NCBI GenBank assembly: GCA_022843625.1
Contig: JALHNH010000040.1
Coordinates: 1 to 61,422 of the forward strand
DNA: 61,422 nucleotides
Direction: 5' to 3'
Source of the DNA: Bryobacter sp.
GTDB lineage: Bacteria > Acidobacteriota > Terriglobia > Bryobacterales > Bryobacteraceae
Made by a program: the position numbers and the translations under genes. A model generated the notes under the pieces. That model was not told the DNA's origin, ran no database searches, and saw nothing but the letters and a program-made list of their open reading frames with translations. This document shows positions 15,994 through 24,987 of the stretch, in pieces (position 1 is the stretch's first letter; every line of letters starts with the position of its first letter).

Positions 15994-16568
15994 GCGAAAC
16001 ATTTACCACCACCAAACAAGTAGAAGCAAATGCCAAGACCCGCATGGATAAGGTCCTCACTGACCTTGCCCATTCGATGACAACAGTGCGTACAGGCCGC
16101 GCCAATGCCTCCATGCTCGACAACGTGCGTGTCGACTATTACGGCACGCCCACCCCGGTCAACCAGGTTGGCAACATCAGTGTGCCTGAAGCTGGAATGC
16201 TTACGATTACTCCCTGGGACACGTCTGTGATCGCTGCCATTGAAAAGGCTATCCGCTCTGCCGAACTTGGCCTGAACCCTGGTAACGACGGAAAGCTGAT
16301 CCGCATCCCTATTCCGCAGCTGAATGAAGAGCGCCGCAAAGAGCTGGCCAAGAAGCTCCACGGCATGGCCGAAGACCACCGTGTTGCACTTCGCAACGTC
16401 CGTCGCGATGCCAACGACCAAGTGAAGAAGCTGATGAAGGACAAGGCCATCAGCGAAGACGACGAAAAGCGCTCCCTCGAAGAGATCCAGAAGATGATCG
16501 ACTCTTACATCAAGAAACTCGACGAAGCTGCCAAGGCCAAAGAAAAAGACATCATGGAAATCCGCTAA
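15990..16568 (+). CDS. frr: Ribosome recycling factor
   Basis: Encodes 192 residues starting MSETFTTTKQVEANAKTRMD; the start overlaps the pyrH stop, and a longer frame back to 15882 lies inside pyrH. Conserved parts: VRTGRANASMLDNVRVDYYG, LTITPWDTSVIAAIEKAI and IPIPQLNEERRKELAK. Together with EF-G it splits post-termination ribosomes. Its TAA stop abuts the stop of rfbB on the other strand, within an 18-base palindrome. Confidence 0.98.
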   Translation: MSETFTTTKQVEANAKTRMDKVLTDLAHSMTTVRTGRANASMLDNVRVDYYGTPTPVNQVGNISVPEAGMLTITPWDTSVIAAIEKAIRSAELGLNPGNDGKLIRIPIPQLNEERRKELAKKLHGMAEDHRVALRNVRRDANDQVKKLMKDKAISEDDEKRSLEEIQKMIDSYIKKLDEAAKAKEKDIMEIR

Positions 16569-16577
16569 TTAGCGGAT
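16560..16577. other. 18-base perfect palindrome spanning two convergent stop codons
   Basis: ATCCGCTAATTAGCGGAT. Both frr and rfbB end in Ile-Arg-stop with identical codons, so the two ends mirror each other with no intergenic base. It could form a short hairpin in either transcript, but no T-run follows. Confidence 0.8.
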
Positions 16578-17570
16578 CCCATAGTTCTTTTCATAGTACT
16601 CGCGGTAAGCTCCGCTCTTGACGCGGCTCACCCATTCACGATTGGCAACATACCAGTCCACTGTCGCCTTTAGTCCGATCTCAAAGTCCATCCGGGCCTT
16701 CCAGCCGGTTTCCTTCTCGATCTTCTCGCTGGTGATGGCGTAGCGCCGGTCGTGGCCCGGACGGTCTTTTACGGTAATCATCAATGATTCCGGCTTTCCG
16801 GTGATTGCAAGGATACGCTGTACGACATCGAGATTGGCAAGGGCCCTGCTGCCTCCGACGTTGTAGACTTCGCCCTCACGGCCCTTCTCAAGAACCGCAA
16901 GAATGGCCCGGCAGTGGTCATCTACATATAGCCAGTCTCGCACTTGCTGCCCGTCTCCGTAGATCGGGAGTGGCTGGTCGTCCAGGGCATTTGAGATCAT
17001 CAACGGGATCAGCTTCTCAGGGAACTGGAAAGGCCCGTAGTTGTTGGATGCCCGGGTGACAAGCACTGGCATCTTGTAGGTCTTGAAGTAGCTCAGCGCC
17101 AGCAAGTCGCTGCCGGCCTTTGAGGACGAATATGGACTCGAGGCAATCAGCGGCCAATTCTCATCGGCATCGTGCGGTTCATCGATGCTGCCGTAGACCT
17201 CATCAGTAGATACGTGGACATATCTCCTCACCCCGTGCCGCTTGGCGGCCTCAAGCATCTGGAAGCTGCCCATAAAGTTTGTCGCTACAACGGGTTCTGG
17301 CGAGAGGATGCTACGGTCCACATGGCTCTCGGCGGCAAAGTGCACTACTACCTCTGGCTTATGCTGAGCAAAGATAGCCTCAACCGCAGCGGAATCGCAG
17401 ATGTCGGCCTTGGAGAAAGTGTAGTTTGGATTCGCTTCGAGAGACTTCAGGTTCTCGAGGTTTCCCGCGTAGGTCAGCTTGTCCAGATTGACAATCGTAT
17501 GGCTGGGTGCAGCCATACGGACAAATGCAGAGCCAATGAATCCGGCCCCGCCAGTTACTAAAATCTTCAT
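16569..17570 (-). CDS. rfbB: dTDP-glucose 4,6-dehydratase
   Basis: Encodes 333 residues starting MKILVTGGAGFIGSAFVRMA; six upstream codons are not needed because the ATG at 17570 overlaps the stop of the preceding gene. Extended SDR features: TGGAGFIG, AAESHVDRSI, VSTDEVYGS and YSSSKAGSDLLAL with Y-x-x-x-K, then RASNNYGPFQFPEKLIPLMI and GDGQQVRDWLYVDDHC. It converts dTDP-glucose to dTDP-4-keto-6-deoxyglucose for rhamnose or other deoxysugars of the cell surface. It forms an operon with the epimerase-like gene upstream. Confidence 0.93.
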   Translation of the reverse strand: MKILVTGGAGFIGSAFVRMAAPSHTIVNLDKLTYAGNLENLKSLEANPNYTFSKADICDSAAVEAIFAQHKPEVVVHFAAESHVDRSILSPEPVVATNFMGSFQMLEAAKRHGVRRYVHVSTDEVYGSIDEPHDADENWPLIASSPYSSSKAGSDLLALSYFKTYKMPVLVTRASNNYGPFQFPEKLIPLMISNALDDQPLPIYGDGQQVRDWLYVDDHCRAILAVLEKGREGEVYNVGGSRALANLDVVQRILAITGKPESLMITVKDRPGHDRRYAITSEKIEKETGWKARMDFEIGLKATVDWYVANREWVSRVKSGAYREYYEKNYGIR

Positions 17571-18121
17571 TTGTGTTGGGTTTCCCAATCGTAAGCAATT
17601 GACGGATGATCGTAGACGATCCGTCCTTCGTCTGCCGGATTATATTGCTGGTTTGTTACATAAACGAGCATGCCGCTTTCCGGACTCACAACTTTATAGC
17701 CATGTCCGACCCCAGGCGGGATGATAATGCTGAGAGGGTTTAGTGCACCGCAATAGATTGTGTTCTTTTGTTTGAAGGTCGGCGAGTCTTCGCGAAAATC
17801 TACCAGTCCTACTTGAAAAACACCCATAACCGGTACCCAGAAATCAGTTTGGTGGCGATGGAAGTGGAAAGCCTTGACGGCACCTGGATAGCTTAATGCT
17901 GCAGAAATCTGCGTCGTCGCAGCATCAAAGGTTTCAACCAGCCCCTGGCCAATGCGAGCCACTTCAAGGAAGTAGCCCCTATCGTCAGGAAAGATTGGAA
18001 AGGGTTCGATCCTGACGCCTTCGATGACACCCTTACCGGCCGTCGATCTTACAATCGCCCCAATCCCACTGATGTTTGCCACCTTCCAGGCATCGGGCAA
18101 CGAAATCTTAGGCTCGCTCAT
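17567..18121 (-). CDS. dTDP-4-dehydrorhamnose 3,5-epimerase-like protein
   Basis: Encodes 184 residues with a cupin fold of the RmlC type: DDRGYFLEVARIGQG, VKAFHFHRHQTDFWVPVMGV with the active-site His, DFREDSPTF, and IIPPGVGHGYKV. In classical RmlC the His is followed by a conserved Lys in K-L-V; here that stretch is W-V-P-V. This marks a divergent group whose substrate may not be the rhamnose intermediate. It is coupled to rfbB by a four-base overlap. It starts 18 bases from the divergent hydrolase gene at 18140. Confidence 0.8.
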   Translation of the reverse strand: MSEPKISLPDAWKVANISGIGAIVRSTAGKGVIEGVRIEPFPIFPDDRGYFLEVARIGQGLVETFDAATTQISAALSYPGAVKAFHFHRHQTDFWVPVMGVFQVGLVDFREDSPTFKQKNTIYCGALNPLSIIIPPGVGHGYKVVSPESGMLVYVTNQQYNPADEGRIVYDHPSIAYDWETQHK

Positions 18122-18139
18122 TCTGTTCCATTATAGGAT

Positions 18140-19801
18140 ATGCCTCTGGCCTTATTCCTTCTGGCTGCAATCTCTTTAGCCGCTCAATCTCTTGTTTCTG
18201 TTTCTCCCGCCGGGGACGCAGGTGGATTTGCTCTTGAGCCACTCATCAAGCTGCGCTTTGATGCGCCGGTGAATCCGGACTCTTTGCGGAATTCCGTTTT
18301 CATAGTTTGGGGCGCTACCCGTCAGCGAGATGGCTTCACTACCTACCCCGAGGGCTACCGGATGCCCATCAACAACCTTGCCTGGGACCCGGCAACCAAC
18401 ACCGCCTACGCCAAGCCGGATGAGCCACTCGATCATGACCGGGATTACGCAATCGTTTACAACACTCTCGAAGCTTCTCGCTTCCACACCCGCAATGTCA
18501 CACAGTCGATCCTGGCGCGCCGTCTGGGGCCAGCGGGCTCGATCCGGCGTTTGGCTTCTATAGATCTAACCGAAATCAAGTCGATTCAGACACTCAGCCA
18601 GACTGCAGCAGATGCAACAAGGCCGCTCACGGATACGGGCTTTCCGGTGGACGTGTCCTTCCTGACCCAACTCGGCCTGCGCCGGCTTGTCTTTCTCAAC
18701 TTTGAGTCGTCCAGAGGCGACCGAGTGGCTGTCCATGCCTGGCTACCGAATGGCACCAAGCCTGCGGCGGGTTGGCCAGTGAAGCTGATTGGTCACGGAC
18801 TCTTTGATAGCCGCTTCTCGGGGCCTACGCTGTTTGCCTCCGCCTTCATTGCCAACTCGGTCGTAATGTCCATTGATGCAGTCGGACACGGATTTGGGGA
18901 TGGATCGATCCTGCGGTTTCAGAAGAACGATGGATCGACTGTCGATGCTCCCATGAATGGGCGTGGCCGGGACCTGAACAGGGACGGACGAATCGATCCT
19001 GCCGAAGGTTGCATATTGCCCGACTTCATCTCGACTTGCCTGCGCGAGACGGCGCTGGACTACCAGAAGCTGGTGCGCGAGATCCAGGCCAATATCGACC
19101 TTGATGGCGATCGCCAGCCAGACCTGAATTCCAACAGCATTCAGTATCTCGGCCAGTCTCTAGGCGCGATGTATGGCACCATCCTGATGGCAATTGAGCC
19201 TGGCATCGATGCTGCGGTTCTGAATGTTGGTGGAGGAAGCGCGATTGAGACGGCTCGGACCAGCACCTTGCTGAAACCATTGCTTGAGCAGTTTGTGGGT
19301 GTACCGAATGATCCTCTGATTCCGCGCTATGCGCCAGCCCGGCGAATCACAACCACGCAAGGCCAATACCTGGAGTTGCTGGATCGCCTGTCGATTTCCG
19401 AGGCTACAGGCGCACCGGCATCCTTCGCACCATTTCTGAAGCAGGCGACGTTATACGGCAGCCCAATCAAGCGGGTTCTTTTTCAATACGCGATTGGTGA
19501 CCAGAGCGTCCCGAACAATTCGAATGGGCAACTGATCCGCGCTGCATTTGAACATGAGCTTGTGTCTGTTTACCGTCACGATATAGCCCGACAGATTGTT
19601 CCTACACTGCCAGAGAACCCCCACGCTTATATGGCCGCCTTTGCCCAGCTGGACCAGCCTAGCCTCCTGATTGCGTTGGCCACGCTTTCGCAGGCGAGCG
19701 AATTCCTCGCTAGCGGGCGAAGAGAAGTGCCTGATGTGAATGGGCTTGTCCGGTTTCTGTTCCGTCAGAACCTCTTTGAAACCCCAAGCCTGATTCCGTG
19801 A
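18140..19801 (+). CDS. Secreted alpha/beta hydrolase with N-terminal Ig-like domain
   Basis: Encodes 553 residues with a signal peptide (PLALFLLAAISLAAQS). Residues 20 to about 130 look like a bacterial Ig-like domain (LIKLRFDAPVNPDSLRNSVF). From about 190 an alpha/beta-hydrolase core follows: LIGHGLFDSRFSG and the nucleophile elbow YLGQSLGAMYGT. Two Asp-rich segments, DLNRDGRIDPAEG and DLDGDRQPDLNSN, look like calcium-binding loops. It is probably an exported esterase or lipase; the substrate is unknown. A second hydrolase follows after 12 bases. Confidence 0.75.
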   Translation: MPLALFLLAAISLAAQSLVSVSPAGDAGGFALEPLIKLRFDAPVNPDSLRNSVFIVWGATRQRDGFTTYPEGYRMPINNLAWDPATNTAYAKPDEPLDHDRDYAIVYNTLEASRFHTRNVTQSILARRLGPAGSIRRLASIDLTEIKSIQTLSQTAADATRPLTDTGFPVDVSFLTQLGLRRLVFLNFESSRGDRVAVHAWLPNGTKPAAGWPVKLIGHGLFDSRFSGPTLFASAFIANSVVMSIDAVGHGFGDGSILRFQKNDGSTVDAPMNGRGRDLNRDGRIDPAEGCILPDFISTCLRETALDYQKLVREIQANIDLDGDRQPDLNSNSIQYLGQSLGAMYGTILMAIEPGIDAAVLNVGGGSAIETARTSTLLKPLLEQFVGVPNDPLIPRYAPARRITTTQGQYLELLDRLSISEATGAPASFAPFLKQATLYGSPIKRVLFQYAIGDQSVPNNSNGQLIRAAFEHELVSVYRHDIARQIVPTLPENPHAYMAAFAQLDQPSLLIALATLSQASEFLASGRREVPDVNGLVRFLFRQNLFETPSLIP

Positions 19802-19813
19802 GACGATAGCGGC

Positions 19814-20977
19814 ATGCTGGTTTTCGCCCTCTTACTACAGGCTCAATACTTTAGTGTTCCTCAAGTGGATGCTCCCGAGCTTGCGCGATTTGGCAGTCAC
19901 GATGTGGGGGTGCGTACCATCGAGATTACCAATCCACAGCAACCAGATATCCTCAAGGGCCCAGCAAACCTGGCGGACCGGAGTCTCAAAATCGAGATCT
20001 GGTATCCCGCTCAGCTCAAGCCCAACGAGAAGGCCCACACTGTGTATGTCAGCCCGATGGCTGGGCGGGTAACGCGGCCAGAGATGCCGAAGACTTTTGA
20101 AATTCCCGGCAAAGCTTTGCGTGACGCACAGCCCAAGCAGGGCGCGGCCTACCCGCTAGTTGTCGTTTCCCATGGCTACCCGGGATCCCGAACCTTCCTC
20201 AGCTATCTCACAGAGAATCTCGCCTCAAAGGGTTATGTGGTGGCAGCCATTGACCACACGGACTCTGTATTTGGAGAGGTGAGAGGCTTTCCCAGCACCC
20301 TCATCAACCGTGCTCCCGATCAACTCTTCACCATCCAGGAACTGGCCAAACTATCGAAGCAGGGAGATCACTTCCTGAACAAAATCGTGGATGCAGACAA
20401 GGTGGCGATCGTGGGTTATTCGATGGGTGGTTACGGCGCGATGGCCAGTGGGGGTGCCTCTTACAATGCGGCTAGCGGAATGCTGAAGCAACTCCCCATG
20501 CCAAAGGTGAGTCCGCCTGCGAATCTTAAAGCCATCGTCGCGATTGCTCCCTGGGGAGCACAGCCTCCGGTGGAAGCCTGGGAGGCCGAAGCAGTTAAGA
20601 ACTTCAAGCTGCCATCTCTCTTTATCGTCGGAGACAACGATGATGTGTCGGGCTACGAGACGGGTGTCAAGAAGCTCTACAATTGGGCGACCCATTCTGA
20701 CCGTTGCCTGCTGACCTATCAGAATGCGCGTCATAACGTGGGTGGTAATCCAGCACCAGCGAATGTGCCGCTGGACTTTCAGGGACGGGAATCGTTTGAA
20801 GAACCGGTCTGGCGCAAGGACCGGATTACTGCGATCAACCAACACTACATTACAGCGTTTCTAGACCTGAATCTCAAGTCTGATGCAGCGAAGGCTGAAT
20901 ACTTGAAACCTGAGGGCAAGGGCTTTCAGCGCCGCTGGTTTTTAGGGCTCAGCATTGATTGTCAACAGCCGAACTAG
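19814..20977 (+). CDS. Secreted alpha/beta hydrolase (dienelactone/PAF-acetylhydrolase-like)
   Basis: Encodes 387 residues with a short hydrophobic N-terminus (LVFALLLQAQYF). Core: IEIWYPAQLKPNEKA, PLVVVSHGYPGSRTFLSY (oxyanion H-G), YVVAAIDHTDSVFGE and the elbow VAIVGYSMGGYGAM. A later LFIVGDNDDVSGYETGV carries the likely acid, and NARHNVGGNP the likely His. It resembles the chlorophyllase/PAF-acetylhydrolase-like group. It is transcribed with the preceding hydrolase and convergent with the giant protein gene, whose stop lies seven bases away. Confidence 0.78.
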   Translation: MLVFALLLQAQYFSVPQVDAPELARFGSHDVGVRTIEITNPQQPDILKGPANLADRSLKIEIWYPAQLKPNEKAHTVYVSPMAGRVTRPEMPKTFEIPGKALRDAQPKQGAAYPLVVVSHGYPGSRTFLSYLTENLASKGYVVAAIDHTDSVFGEVRGFPSTLINRAPDQLFTIQELAKLSKQGDHFLNKIVDADKVAIVGYSMGGYGAMASGGASYNAASGMLKQLPMPKVSPPANLKAIVAIAPWGAQPPVEAWEAEAVKNFKLPSLFIVGDNDDVSGYETGVKKLYNWATHSDRCLLTYQNARHNVGGNPAPANVPLDFQGRESFEEPVWRKDRITAINQHYITAFLDLNLKSDAAKAEYLKPEGKGFQRRWFLGLSIDCQQPN

Positions 20978-20983
20978 GCATTT

Positions 20984-23900
20984 CTAGCGCACCCAGAGCG
21001 TCACCCCAACTGGGCTGAAATTGCCGCCAACTTCAAAGCGGACTTCATTCACGCCTTCTGTTAATCCCTGCGAAATTTTTGTGTTCACTTGAATTACGCC
21101 CTCTACGATCCCAGGTGCGTTTCCTGCATAGAATAATTCTGCCCTCTGTCCGCCAATCTGGACGAAGGCCGTTTGGAACAGGCTCGATACTGTTTGAGCA
21201 ACCCTGCCATCTACTCCAGCAGGTGACATGCGGCCGGCGCCGGTTGCATAGAATATGATCACCGAGCCTTGGGGCGCCGGGTTCGATGGACCGTTCAATG
21301 TTCCATCTTCATTTACAATTGCGGCTTGTCCCTTTCCTGAACCATCTCTCGTAAAAATTGCTGGTTGGGAATTCGCAACTGAAATCGTCAGGGGGGCTGA
21401 CAGCATCCCGTTGTATTCGACGGTCATGCTGGTTTGGACCCGTCCCAGCAAATCGAAGGGGGCAATGGCACTAACCTGGCCGTCTGAAGAATAAATTATT
21501 GGCGAGGCGACACCATCGAAGAGCACTCGCGTGAGGGCAAGCTCTTTGGGCAGGAGATTATTGTTGACTGTAGACTGGCGCAAAAGCGGTGGTCCCATGT
21601 TTGTGCCGAAGATGGTTAGCAATTGGCCAGGGGCCAATGCATTGCGTTCATAGCTTGCCGCATTTGTGACGGCGGCAAGTGCGGGTGATCCAGGTGGGGC
21701 GACACTAATCCGGTAAGAAGCGCTTTCTCCAGAGCCAACAGTTTCAGTCAAGGTAAAGAAGAAATCACCAGTAGAGAAGGGGCTCCCCGACAGTATGCCG
21801 TTTCCAGGATCGAGGCTGATTCCAGGCGGAAGGGCACCCGAAGATATTGTGAGGGCACTTGGATTTTGTTGGCCGGATATGCGCAGATTTTGCCTGTAAG
21901 TCGAACCCACGCTTGCGCCAGGCAGGCTCCGGACCAGCGGAAACGAAGCGGCAGGTGGAAGCACCTGCACGGTGACAGAATTTTGCGATACGACACCATC
22001 TGCTCCCCGAGCACTTACTCCGAAGGTGAAGTCTCCAATGGAGGTTGGCGTGCCGGAGATGAAACCGGTTGGGCTCATGGTTAGACCGGCGGGTAATCCT
22101 CCAATCGCGCCTGAATCCAGTGAAAAGGTAAGAGGGTTTTGACCTGGAATTTGTGTGATCTGGGCTGAATAGGGCTGGCCACGTTGCCCGTTGGCAAGGC
22201 GGATTGCCTCGAAAACCGGGATAGTGTAGGGCGGCACATCGGCTGAATTGCCGCGGCTGTCCGTAAGCCTGAGCCTGAAAGTATAGAAACCGTAAGCCAA
22301 GGGAACGCCGGTAATACTGCCCGTCGAGGGGTCCAGTCGTAAGCCTGAAGGGGGTGTTCCCGCAGTCAAGTTCCAGAGGTAGGGAGGGAATCCTCCTTCT
22401 GCGGTGAGCCGGAAATTGTAGGGAAAGTAGAGTTTGCCGCTCGGAGGCCCGGTTGAACTAATTCTTAGAGGACCTGCAACGTTAAGGATCCGGATGGTAA
22501 GTTCTCGCTGAGCGATTCCGCCTTGAGTATCGCTGACCGCTATGGAAAAAGTAAATGTTCCGGCAGAGGTGGGTGTGCCGAATATCCTGCCGTCTGTAGC
22601 TACTGTCAATCCGGCAGGGAGCGCTCCTCCAGACAAGCGGAAGCTAAGCGGCAGGGAGGCAGGGGACCTCGCCTCCACTGAAGCAACATAGGGAACATTT
22701 AAGGCACCATCGGGAAGTGAAACTGAAGAGATCGAAGGCAAGGCTCCGCGGACGTTGAGCGTCAGATTGGCCTGAGCCGTTACAAGAGTTGCGTCGGCAA
22801 TCCGTAGGGTGAGCGGGAATGTTCCCGTTTGCGAAGGTTTGCCGCTAAGCAGCCCGAGACTGGAAAGCTGAAGGCCGGGTGGCAGGGATCCTCCAACCAA
22901 GAGGAAAGTGTAGGGCGAAGTGCCGCCACTGCCGCCCAAGTTGAAACGATAGTCTTCGTTAACTCTGGCATCCGGTAGTCGCGATGAGCTTAAGCTCAAG
23001 GAAACCGGGCGAACCATTAAGGTCAATGAAGCATCCCCCTCAAGGCCGGCAATGTCCCGAATTCGAAAGGTTAAGGGAAAACTGCCTGTTACGTTGGTGA
23101 GGCCAGTAATACGACCTGTGATGGAATCAAAGCTGAATCCTCCTGGCAATTCACCTTGTATCAGCCTGTAAGAATAAGGTGGGTTCCCGCCGCTCACACT
23201 CAAGTTTGCAGAGTAAGGTGTCAGGACTCTTGCTTCAGGCAATGCTGAGAGGCTCACTGTTAAGAGCGTTAGTTGTACGCTCAAGCGGTACCTTCTCAAG
23301 ACTGAAAATCCGCGAGCATCGGTCACGCGAACCCCAAAATCGAATGCTCCCGAAAAACGTGGCTGACCGAACATGAGCCCGGAACTGCTTATCTCCATCA
23401 AAACAGGCAGTTGACCGCCCTCACGGACAAAGGTGTATGGCCCATTATTGCCAGCCGTGCTGAGTTGTGTCGAGTAAGGCTGATTGAGCGTGGCGAGGGG
23501 AAGTCGTATCGGCTCAGCCTCATCCTGGTTTCGAACTTCGATAACGAAAGTCTGTTGCGCTGAATTTCCCGCAGAATCGGTGGCTTGAACCGTAAAATTG
23601 GCAAAGCCAGGCAGAACGGGGGTACCTGTCAGGGCACCTCCCGAAGAGAAGTTCAAAGCTGGTGGGGGAATCACGCCATTCAGGATTCGATAGCTTATGG
23701 GAGGGTTGGTCGACGAAGCCAGGATATTGGTTGAATATGGAATGCCCAGAAAGGCTGTTGGCAGGCCGGTCGTCAAGAAAATGATGGAAGGCTGAGAGTT
23801 AGCTGGGCTAATGTTTAGGTTGTAGGAACGCTCAACAAATCGATTTGTGCTATCGGTGGCTCGCAAAGTAAAAGTAGCTGGCCCACTTCCGCTCGGAGAT

Positions 23901-24943
23901 CCCGTAATCCTGCCGGTGGAGGAAAGGCTGAGTCCTGCAGGCAATTCTCCAAGGCTTAGGGAAAACCTGTAGGGTTGCGCACCTCCTGACGCCTCCACTA
24001 TTGACGAGTAGGGCAAATTTGAGGACCCGGAAGGCAAAGTCTGGTTGTTAAAGTCGAAGACTGTCGAAGCTGTTACCTCGATAGAGAAATTTGCCCTTAT
24101 CACAGCTCCAGCGGCGTCCCTTAGTTCGACCTCAAAAGAGGAAATGGCAAGTTGAAGTGGAAATCCACTGATGGTTCCGTTGCTTTGGAGCGACAGCCCA
24201 GAGGGTAGCTGCCCGGAGAGCAGTTGGAAGCGATAGGGTTGGCTTCCTCCGGTGGCAGTCAAGGCACTACCGTAGGGAACAGACAATTGTCCATTGGGCA
24301 GCGGATTGGTTCGTATCGCCAGCAAATTGCCGACATCGGTTGGCGATGGAGTAACGTGAATCAGGAATTGTCTTTCAGCCACTCCGCTTGCGAGGTGAGT
24401 GGCGCTTACGGTGAAAAGGTAAGTTCCTCGCAGGGATGGTGTCCCAGAAATACCATCTGAACTCAAAACAAGCCCTGGAGGTAAATTGCCAGCGCTAATT
24501 CGAAGCGAAACCGGTGGGGCTGAACCGGACAAGCTGAGGGGCGCGTTATAGTTCACCCCGAGGACTGCGGCTGGAAGAGAAGTCTGCACAAATTCAAAGG
24601 GAGTACCGTTTACCTGGACTCTGACGCTGGAACGGATTTTGACATTTGCCCTGTCGGTGGCGGAGACAAAAAAGGTAAATACTCCAATCTGGGCGGGCAC
24701 TCCAAACAAGACTCCGTCAGAGCTGAGAGTCATACCAGATGGAATCGTTCCGCTTTCAATTTCATAGATTTTTGAGCCAATCCCACCGATCGTTATTAAT
24801 TGATAAGCAGTGTATTGATTTACTGTTGCCAGGGTAGTTGGCGAATTGAAGAAAAACGTAGGTGGGCCGCCCGGTTGTGCGCTCAGGCTCGTTAAGAAAA
24901 AGTGTCCAAGTAAGACGAAGCTAAGCCACTGAAGCATACTCAT
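20984..24943 (-). CDS. Giant secreted protein: 12 Ig-like (putative-Ig) repeats plus Solibacter-type C-terminal domain
   Basis: Encodes 1319 residues with a signal peptide (WLSFVLLGHFFLTSLSAQPG). Residues 30 to about 1090 hold twelve units of about 85-95 residues. Each has a Y-x-x-x-L start, then G-x-L-P-x-G-L-x-L-x-x-x-G-x-I-x-G-x-P-x-x-x-G, then a T-D-x-x-G end. This is the cadherin-like/putative-Ig pattern of cell-surface and adhesion proteins. From about 1105 to the end comes the domain beginning AAVTNAASYERNALAPGQLL and containing IFGTNMGPP and IVNEDGTLNGPSNPA. I recognise this as the TIGR03437 Solibacter C-terminal domain, probably for export or surface attachment. No catalytic motif was seen. 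It is a strong taxonomic marker. Confidence 0.9.
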   Translation of the reverse strand: MSMLQWLSFVLLGHFFLTSLSAQPGGPPTFFFNSPTTLATVNQYTAYQLITIGGIGSKIYEIESGTIPSGMTLSSDGVLFGVPAQIGVFTFFVSATDRANVKIRSSVRVQVNGTPFEFVQTSLPAAVLGVNYNAPLSLSGSAPPVSLRISAGNLPPGLVLSSDGISGTPSLRGTYLFTVSATHLASGVAERQFLIHVTPSPTDVGNLLAIRTNPLPNGQLSVPYGSALTATGGSQPYRFQLLSGQLPSGLSLQSNGTISGFPLQLAISSFEVELRDAAGAVIRANFSIEVTASTVFDFNNQTLPSGSSNLPYSSIVEASGGAQPYRFSLSLGELPAGLSLSSTGRITGSPSGSGPATFTLRATDSTNRFVERSYNLNISPANSQPSIIFLTTGLPTAFLGIPYSTNILASSTNPPISYRILNGVIPPPALNFSSGGALTGTPVLPGFANFTVQATDSAGNSAQQTFVIEVRNQDEAEPIRLPLATLNQPYSTQLSTAGNNGPYTFVREGGQLPVLMEISSSGLMFGQPRFSGAFDFGVRVTDARGFSVLRRYRLSVQLTLLTVSLSALPEARVLTPYSANLSVSGGNPPYSYRLIQGELPGGFSFDSITGRITGLTNVTGSFPLTFRIRDIAGLEGDASLTLMVRPVSLSLSSSRLPDARVNEDYRFNLGGSGGTSPYTFLLVGGSLPPGLQLSSLGLLSGKPSQTGTFPLTLRIADATLVTAQANLTLNVRGALPSISSVSLPDGALNVPYVASVEARSPASLPLSFRLSGGALPAGLTVATDGRIFGTPTSAGTFTFSIAVSDTQGGIAQRELTIRILNVAGPLRISSTGPPSGKLYFPYNFRLTAEGGFPPYLWNLTAGTPPSGLRLDPSTGSITGVPLAYGFYTFRLRLTDSRGNSADVPPYTIPVFEAIRLANGQRGQPYSAQITQIPGQNPLTFSLDSGAIGGLPAGLTMSPTGFISGTPTSIGDFTFGVSARGADGVVSQNSVTVQVLPPAASFPLVRSLPGASVGSTYRQNLRISGQQNPSALTISSGALPPGISLDPGNGILSGSPFSTGDFFFTLTETVGSGESASYRISVAPPGSPALAAVTNAASYERNALAPGQLLTIFGTNMGPPLLRQSTVNNNLLPKELALTRVLFDGVASPIIYSSDGQVSAIAPFDLLGRVQTSMTVEYNGMLSAPLTISVANSQPAIFTRDGSGKGQAAIVNEDGTLNGPSNPAPQGSVIIFYATGAGRMSPAGVDGRVAQTVSSLFQTAFVQIGGQRAELFYAGNAPGIVEGVIQVNTKISQGLTEGVNEVRFEVGGNFSPVGVTLWVR

Positions 24944-24987
24944 AAATTAAGAAATATGCTAACGCGAATGTTCAGTGCTTTTGCTGG

